DNA of 64,000 nucleotides from Chloroflexota bacterium. GTDB taxonomy: Bacteria; Chloroflexota; Anaerolineae; Anaerolineales; Villigracilaceae. The stretch spans positions 1 through 64,000 of the forward strand of contig JAJYLQ010000008.1 of the NCBI GenBank assembly GCA_021787595.1. Direction: 5' to 3'. Of this stretch, positions 58,107-64,000 are shown in pieces; position 1 is the first letter of the stretch, and each line of letters begins with the position of its first letter. The notes beneath the pieces were generated by a model. That model was not told the origin of the DNA and ran no database searches. It saw nothing but the letters and a program-made list of their open reading frames with translations. The translations under genes and the position numbers were made by a program.

Positions 58107-59264
58107 ATGAAAATCCTTACTGTCTTGACTTATTACCGGCCCCACACATCCGGTCTGACGATTTATGCCGAACGGCTGGCCCGCGCTTTCATTCAGCGCG
58201 GACATCAGGTCACGGTGATGACCACGCAATACGACAAGTCCTTGCCGCGCGAAGAAATGATGGATGGCGTGAAAGTCCTGCGCGTGCCGGTGGCGTTTCG
58301 TTTGAGCAAAGGCGTCATCGCGCCGACGTTTGGCTGGGTCGCGACCAGGCTGGTTGCGGAACACGATGTGGTCCAGATGCACCTCCCGCAGTTCGACGCG
58401 CCCGGCGTGGCTTTTCGCGGACGGCTCTTCGGCAGGCCCGCCATCCTGACATATCACTGCGACATCAAACTTCCGCCCGGGTTGTTCAATCGCCTCGTCA
58501 ATCTCGTCGTCCAGTGGCAGAACAACATGGCGGCTGTGTTGTCGAATCAGATCGTGACGTACACCCAGGATTACGCCGATCATTCCGCTTATCTCTCGCG
58601 CTATAAATTCAAACTGCGGACGATCCTTCCGCCCGTTGAATTGCCCGCTGCGAACCGGGCCGCGACCCGGGAGTTTGCAGAGGCGCATCTTTCCGGACGT
58701 AAGCCGGCCATCGGTATGGCGGCCCGCTTCGCCGCTGAAAAGGGAGTCGAGGTCCTGCTCGACGCGCTGCCCTTCATCTTGGAGAAATATCCGAACGCGC
58801 TGGTTCTGTTCGCGGGCACCTATCAAGATGTGATGGGCGAGCAGGCTTACTTTGATCGTCTGATGCCGCGTATTCGTGAATATGAGGCTCAAGGTCATTG
58901 GAAATTCCTCGGTAATCTCGATCCGACTCGAATGGCCGCGTTCTATCCCAATCTCGATGTGCTGGTCGTGCCATCCTTGAATTCGACCGAAGCGTTCGGA
59001 CTTGTACAAATCGAAGCCATGATGAATGGCGTGCCGTGTGTTGCATCGGCATTGCCCGGTGTGCGAATGCCCGTCCAGATGCACGGCATGGGACGCGTGG
59101 CACAGATCGGCGATTCGAAAAGCCTGGCCGAATCGATTCTGGAAATTTTAGATGACCCGAAAAAATTCTGCGGCGACCCGGCGGCGATTGCAAAACAATA
59201 TGACCCCGATACCGTCGCAGAAGAATATGAAAAATTGTTCGAGAGTTTGATGGGGAAGAAATGA
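58107..59264 (+). CDS. Glycosyltransferase family 4
   Basis: YYRPHTSGLTIYAERLARAFIQRGHQVTVMTTQ; VLVVPSLNSTEAFGLVQIEAMMNGVPCVASALPGVR. Confidence 0.94.
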   Translation: MKILTVLTYYRPHTSGLTIYAERLARAFIQRGHQVTVMTTQYDKSLPREEMMDGVKVLRVPVAFRLSKGVIAPTFGWVATRLVAEHDVVQMHLPQFDAPGVAFRGRLFGRPAILTYHCDIKLPPGLFNRLVNLVVQWQNNMAAVLSNQIVTYTQDYADHSAYLSRYKFKLRTILPPVELPAANRAATREFAEAHLSGRKPAIGMAARFAAEKGVEVLLDALPFILEKYPNALVLFAGTYQDVMGEQAYFDRLMPRIREYEAQGHWKFLGNLDPTRMAAFYPNLDVLVVPSLNSTEAFGLVQIEAMMNGVPCVASALPGVRMPVQMHGMGRVAQIGDSKSLAESILEILDDPKKFCGDPAAIAKQYDPDTVAEEYEKLFESLMGKK

Positions 59265-60094
59265 GCGATCTCAAAACGCAAAACGTAAAACGTAAATCGA
59301 ACATCGAATATCGAACGTCGAATGTCGAACATCGGGCATCGAAAGATTTTCTTTTTTTTCAATTACGCGACCTGCCTTATTTCCGCGCGTTCCTGCGCGC
59401 GGTCGAATCGACGTATTATCAGGATTTGCCTCTGCCCGCGCCGGTCTATGACGTGGGCTGCGGTGACGGACATTTTGCCTCGCTGACGTTCGGGCAGAAG
59501 ATTGATGTCGGCCTCGATCCGTGGCACGGACCGATTCACGAAGCCAAAACTCACGGCGCGTATAGATCATTGGTCGAAGCCGACGGCGCGCGCTCGCCAT
59601 TTCCGTCGAATTATTTTGCGAGCGGATTCAGCAACTCGGTGCTGGAACACATTCCGCATATCGACGCGGTGTTGGCCGAGACCGCCCGCGTTTTAAAGAA
59701 AGGCGCGCCGTTTTATTTCTGTGTGCCGAACACGCGTTATCTTTCCGAGCTTTCGATCTCACGTGTGCTTGGAAAAAATTACACGGAATGGTTTCGCAAA
59801 ATCTCGCGCGTCTCCCATGCCGATGAGCCAGACGTCTGGAAAAAACGTTTGGAGAACGCGGGCTTTGAACTTGTGCGCTGGTGGCATTATTTTTCGCCTG
59901 CCTCGATGCGCGTGTTAGAATGGGGACACTATTTTGGTGTCCCATCGGTGGTTGCGCGCGTGCTCACGGGCCGCTGGATCATCGCACCGACGAAATGGAA
60001 TCTGTGGCTGACCGAACGCTTTGTAAAAAAGTACGCGTCGCCGCAGCCCATCGAGAACGGAACCTTTACTTTTTATATTGCGAGAAAACGGTAA
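59261..60094 (+). CDS. SAM-dependent methyltransferase with repeat-derived N-terminus
   Basis: PAPVYDVGCGDGHFASLTF; FSNSVLEHIPHIDAVLAETARVLKKGAPFYFCVPN; ATGA overlap with upstream glycosyltransferase. Confidence 0.88.
   Translation: MSDLKTQNVKRKSNIEYRTSNVEHRASKDFLFFQLRDLPYFRAFLRAVESTYYQDLPLPAPVYDVGCGDGHFASLTFGQKIDVGLDPWHGPIHEAKTHGAYRSLVEADGARSPFPSNYFASGFSNSVLEHIPHIDAVLAETARVLKKGAPFYFCVPNTRYLSELSISRVLGKNYTEWFRKISRVSHADEPDVWKKRLENAGFELVRWWHYFSPASMRVLEWGHYFGVPSVVARVLTGRWIIAPTKWNLWLTERFVKKYASPQPIENGTFTFYIARKR
59272..59343. repeat. Short-unit repeat (AACGTAAAACG / ATCGAACATCGAAT) at the methyltransferase 5' end
   Basis: AAAACGCAAAACGTAAAACGTAAATCGAACATCGAATATCGAACGTCGAATGTCGAACATCGGGCATCG. Confidence 0.85.
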
Positions 60095-60147
60095 ACGATA
60101 TTCGATAATTCGAACATCGAGTATCGAATAACGAATTTCGGATCCCC

Positions 60148-60861
60148 ATGTCCTTCGACGAAAAATATTTTTCCACACACACTTATCAAAACATTTCCTT
60201 TGCCAGGTTCAGCCAGTATTGGTGGTCGAATCGATTCTTTGCGATGCTGGCGCGCCGCTATGGACGGCGCGGTTCGCGTCTGCTCGAGATCGGTTCGGGG
60301 CTTGGACACCTCGTCGGCCAGTTGGAGGATGACTTCGACACCTTCGGGCTGGATTTGAATCATTGGGCGGTCGCCCGCTCGAAGTCCGAGACGAAGCGGA
60401 CTCAATTGCAGACAGCCAGCGCGCAGGAGCTTCCGTTTGGTGATTCGACTTTTGGCGTGGTCCTCATCAAACACATCGTCGAACACCTGCCGGACCCGGC
60501 GCGGGCGATCCGCGAAATCAGCCGCGTCCTCGAACCAAACGGAATCCTGATCCTCGCCACACCGAATCTGGATTCACTTCTCAAGCCTTTGAAGGGCGAT
60601 CAATGGATTGGTTATCTCGACCCGACTCACATTTCGCTCAAGCGGCCGGATGAATGGCTTGATTTGATTCGAAGCGCGAACTTCAGCCCGCTTAAAATAT
60701 TTGCGGATGGATTTTGGAACGTGCCTTACATTCCGCGAATCCCAAATGCGATTCAAAAATTGTTGTTTGGTTCGCTTGGCGGTTTCCAGGCGACAACTGG
60801 TTTTGTTTTTTTGCCTGTGCGTTGGGGCGAGAGTATTATCGTGATTGCAAAGAAACAGTAA
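60148..60861 (+). CDS. Class I SAM-dependent methyltransferase
   Basis: SRLLEIGSGLGHLVGQLEDDFDTFGLDL; FGVVLIKHIVEHLPDPARAIREISRVLEPNGILILATPN. Confidence 0.92.
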   Translation: MSFDEKYFSTHTYQNISFARFSQYWWSNRFFAMLARRYGRRGSRLLEIGSGLGHLVGQLEDDFDTFGLDLNHWAVARSKSETKRTQLQTASAQELPFGDSTFGVVLIKHIVEHLPDPARAIREISRVLEPNGILILATPNLDSLLKPLKGDQWIGYLDPTHISLKRPDEWLDLIRSANFSPLKIFADGFWNVPYIPRIPNAIQKLLFGSLGGFQATTGFVFLPVRWGESIIVIAKKQ

Positions 60862-60924
60862 TCAGTGGACAGTGTTCAGTAATCAGTGTTCAGTAATCAG
60901 TAATCAGTGATCAGTGTGCAGTGA
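60856..60924. repeat. Short-unit direct repeat (CAGTAATCAGTGTT type)
   Basis: CAGTAATCAGTGGACAGTGTTCAGTAATCAGTGTTCAGTAATCAGTAATCAGTGATCAGTGTGCAGTG. Confidence 0.9.
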
Positions 60925-60929
60925 GGAGT

Positions 60930-63077
60930 ATGAGCGACGAAAATCGTAACTTAGACGAGCCGAGCGTGCTCGATTATGTAAAATCAAAACTTTTCTTTTG
61001 GCGCGGACAAAGCGTCGAAATTCCCACGCAGCTTGCAGAGGAAAAGGCCGGGCCGGAGCCGCAGCCACAACCGGTCGAGGAACCTTCGCCATCCCAACCG
61101 TTTCCGTGGATTTCACTCATCGCGCTGGGAATCGCGCTTTTCGCCCAGCGCCTGTTCGAACCGCCGGTTTCTTCGGCAATACCCGGCATCACTTTTTATA
61201 TTGCCGCATTGGGATTGTTACTGATCGCAGTTTTGCGCGGCGAGTGGACACTGGCCCCGCTGGTGGAGTCAACGGCAAACAGCGATCCGATGACGTTTCG
61301 CCGCAGCGCGTTTTTGATTTCCTTGCCGCTGGCGATAATTTCGTTTTTTCTGTTCAGCGGAAATTTATTCAACCTATTCAACCTGACGACCTGGCTGGTT
61401 GCAACCGGATTATTCGTTTGGTCGTTGTGGATTCTTGATCCAAACAAACCATCGCTGCGGCAGCGCACTCGCAATTTTCTTGCGCGCAAAAACTGGCAAA
61501 TCAACCTCAGCCGCTGGGCATTACTTCTGATTGCCGCGGCAATTGTTGTTTTCTTCTTCCGCGTTTATCACATCCAGCAGACGCCATCCGAGCCGTTCAG
61601 CGATCACGCCGAAAAGATCCTCGACATCTACGATATTCTTCACGGACAGCCGCATATTTTCTTTCCGCGCAATACAGGCCGCGAGGCCATTGGCATGTAT
61701 TGGATCGTGTTGATCGGTTGGATTTTCAATACCGGCCTTTCATTTCTCACGACCAAGATCGCGACCATCTCGATGGGACTGGTCACCCTGCCTTACATTT
61801 ATTTGCTTGGCAAAGAGATTGCGAACAAGCGCGTCGGCCTGCTGGCTTTTTTCCTCGCCGGGATCGCATACTGGCCGAACGTCATCTCGCGCATCGGATT
61901 GCGCTTTCCGCTTTATCCACTGTTCGTCGCGCCGATGATGCTTTATCTGATTCGCGGTCTTCGCACCGGCGACCGCAATCAATTCATCCTCGCGGGAATT
62001 TTTCTTGGCCTCGGACTGAACGGTTATACTCCATATCGCATTGTGCCGTTCCTCGTCATCGCGGCGATGATTTTGTTCGCGCTGCATATTCGATCCAAAA
62101 CGTCGACGCGTGACGCGCTGGTCTGGCTGGCAGTTGTCGGGCTTGTTTCGTTCTTCATCTTTTTGCCGCTGATGCGTTACGCCACCGAAAATCCCGGCAC
62201 ATTTTCGTATCGCGCTTTTTCGCGGCTCGGAGAAGGGCAAGCCATTCCCGGCCCGGTGCTGAGTGTTTTCTTCTCGAACGTATGGAATGCGTTCAAGATG
62301 TTCAACTGGGACAACGGCAACATCTGGGTCAATTCGCTGCCGCATCGTCCCGCGCTGGATATTGTTTCGGGCGCGCTGTTCTTGATTGGGATCGTGTTGC
62401 TGGTTGCGCGTTACATTCAAAAACGCAACTGGCTGGACTTGTTCCTTTTGCTCTCGATCCCGATCCTTTTGCTGCCCTCGATTCTTTCGCTCGGTTTCCC
62501 GGATGAGAATCCGGCTCTGAACCGCGCCAGCGGCGCGTTCGTGCCGGTGTTCATCGTCGCAGCGATGGCGCTCGATGGTTTCATCTCCGCTTTCGGGTCC
62601 GAAAAGAGGCGGGTGGTTTTGGCATCGCTGGTGACCGGCTTCCTGTTGATCTGGTCGTCTTCGCAAAACTTCGATATCGTCTTCCATCAATTCGATGCGA
62701 ACTACCGCCTCGGCGCGTGGAACTCGTCGGAAATGGGCGCCGTCATCAGGGAGTTCGGCCTGGTCTACGGCGAGACGAACACGGTTTGGATCGTGCCGTT
62801 CCCGTATTGGGTGGACACGCGCCTGCCCGGAGTTTGGGCCGGGATCCCGAACCGCGACTTTGCCATGCCGTCCGACCAACTGGCAGGCACGGCGCAAATC
62901 GCGGGACCGAAGTTGTTCATCGTGAAAGCGAGCCTGAGCAACCCGGAAGCAAATGATCAAAAGAGTCTTGATACGCTGAAGCAGTTGTATCCGCAAGGGA
63001 CGCTGAGCTTGCACAAATCGTCTGTGCCCGATCATGATTTTTGGATTTATTTTGTGCCTGCGCCAACTACGCCATAG
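60930..63077 (+). CDS. Polytopic membrane glycosyltransferase (GT39/ArnT-like)
   Basis: VYHIQQTPSEPFSDHAEKILDIYDILHGQPHIFFPRNTGREAIGMYW; multiple TM segments. Confidence 0.85.
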   Translation: MSDENRNLDEPSVLDYVKSKLFFWRGQSVEIPTQLAEEKAGPEPQPQPVEEPSPSQPFPWISLIALGIALFAQRLFEPPVSSAIPGITFYIAALGLLLIAVLRGEWTLAPLVESTANSDPMTFRRSAFLISLPLAIISFFLFSGNLFNLFNLTTWLVATGLFVWSLWILDPNKPSLRQRTRNFLARKNWQINLSRWALLLIAAAIVVFFFRVYHIQQTPSEPFSDHAEKILDIYDILHGQPHIFFPRNTGREAIGMYWIVLIGWIFNTGLSFLTTKIATISMGLVTLPYIYLLGKEIANKRVGLLAFFLAGIAYWPNVISRIGLRFPLYPLFVAPMMLYLIRGLRTGDRNQFILAGIFLGLGLNGYTPYRIVPFLVIAAMILFALHIRSKTSTRDALVWLAVVGLVSFFIFLPLMRYATENPGTFSYRAFSRLGEGQAIPGPVLSVFFSNVWNAFKMFNWDNGNIWVNSLPHRPALDIVSGALFLIGIVLLVARYIQKRNWLDLFLLLSIPILLLPSILSLGFPDENPALNRASGAFVPVFIVAAMALDGFISAFGSEKRRVVLASLVTGFLLIWSSSQNFDIVFHQFDANYRLGAWNSSEMGAVIREFGLVYGETNTVWIVPFPYWVDTRLPGVWAGIPNRDFAMPSDQLAGTAQIAGPKLFIVKASLSNPEANDQKSLDTLKQLYPQGTLSLHKSSVPDHDFWIYFVPAPTTP

Positions 63078-63251
63078 AAAACTTTGCTCGAGGCGGTGTC
63101 GCATGGCGCCATGGATGAGCCATGTCCCGCCGCCGAGGACACTCAAAGAACGAAGTGCAGGCGGCGGCTCAAGCAACGATTAGCTTAAATTCGTGGACGG
63201 AAAAGTATACTTAGCGCGGATTAAGTTTTTCATGATAAATTGTTATCCGCT

Positions 63252-64000
63252 ATGACGAACGAAAAACACGCCTGGGTTTATGACCTGCTCCTGATCCTTG
63301 TACTGGCCATCGGGACTTATCTACGCGTCATCGGTTTGAACTGGGACGATAACCAGCATCTGCATCCCGACGAACGATTCATGACGATGGTGGAAAGCGC
63401 GCTGCAAGTCAGGAAGTGCGCGGCCCCGAACACTACTTTGCAGAATTGTCCCCCCGATCAAGTGCAATGGCTTGGACTGGGCGATTATTTCAACACAGCC
63501 ACCTCGACGCTCAACCCGGAGAATCAAGGTTACGCGTTTTTCGTTTATGGCGATTTGCCGACGATCGTGGTGCGCTACCTGGCCGAGTGGACCGGGCAGG
63601 TTGGCTACGATCAGGTATACCTGATCGGACGGCAAGTCTCCGCGCTCGCGGACCTGCTGACGATCTTATTGCTCTACATCATCGTGGCGCGTTTGTATAA
63701 CCGCCGCGTGGCTTTGCTCTCCGCGGCGTTCTCCGCGCTGGCCGTCCTGCAGATTCAGCAATCGCATTTCTTTACGGTGGATACGTTTGGCATCATGTTT
63801 ATGTACCTGGCAATTTATTTTGCGGTGGAAATCCTCATCCGCCAGGAACCCACCTTCGACGCTCGCTATTTAATGGACGAAGGCCGGGCATCGAACGCCG
63901 AATCCCGGATCGCGAAGTACGTTTCACGCCTTGTCAGGGATCCCTTCTTTCTCCTGAGCCTCGGCTTCGGCGTTTCGCTGGGGGTGGCAACAGCCTCCAA
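63252..64000 (+). CDS. Membrane glycosyltransferase, N-terminal part (runs off window)
   Basis: LAIGTYLRVIGLNWDDNQHLHPDERFMTMVESALQ; open to window end. Confidence 0.8.
   Translation, partial: MTNEKHAWVYDLLLILVLAIGTYLRVIGLNWDDNQHLHPDERFMTMVESALQVRKCAAPNTTLQNCPPDQVQWLGLGDYFNTATSTLNPENQGYAFFVYGDLPTIVVRYLAEWTGQVGYDQVYLIGRQVSALADLLTILLLYIIVARLYNRRVALLSAAFSALAVLQIQQSHFFTVDTFGIMFMYLAIYFAVEILIRQEPTFDARYLMDEGRASNAESRIAKYVSRLVRDPFFLLSLGFGVSLGVATAS

Noticed and set aside
60856-60924. Possible iteron/origin-like repeats
   Set aside because: No replication initiator gene nearby; units are degenerate and resemble other gene-border arrays in the window.
61740-63176. 478-aa minus-strand ORF
   Set aside because: Antisense to the GT39-like membrane protein; Arg/Gln/Asp-rich composition typical of shadow ORFs in this codon usage.

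Overview
64-kb chromosomal window, probably from an Anaerolineae-like Chloroflexota genome (inferred from gene content, not proven). It is mostly housekeeping genes: a nusA-rnpM-infB-rbfA-nrnA-truB-ribF translation cluster, panE/panB, a ThyX-like gene, dnaK, ssrA (tmRNA), mgtA, mevalonate kinase plus a UbiA/DPPR-synthase-like gene, tlyA, lepA and rhomboid. Several two-component genes, a compact type II restriction-modification locus with a controller-like XRE protein, a tRNA-Asn, and a polysaccharide/glycosyltransferase region (5.9-12.4 kb and 53.5-64 kb) are also present. The left edge carries the C-terminus of an integron-type tyrosine recombinase. The most notable non-routine signals are: (1) several families of small palindromic or low-complexity repeats that also sit in frame inside conserved genes (panE, mevalonate kinase, a methyltransferase, the ThyX-like gene, tlyA, another methyltransferase), resembling the protein-coding palindromic elements of Rickettsia; (2) an M-box Mg2+ riboswitch followed by a second structured leader and two terminators upstream of mgtA; (3) an inverted pair of ~170-bp MITE-like elements with shared termini bracketing four genes; (4) a four-gene overlapping CpaE-like/Sir2/GAF-kinase/RibK-like operon. 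No CRISPR array or complete transposase was seen. All product calls come from reading the supplied translations and recalling family motifs; no database search was run.
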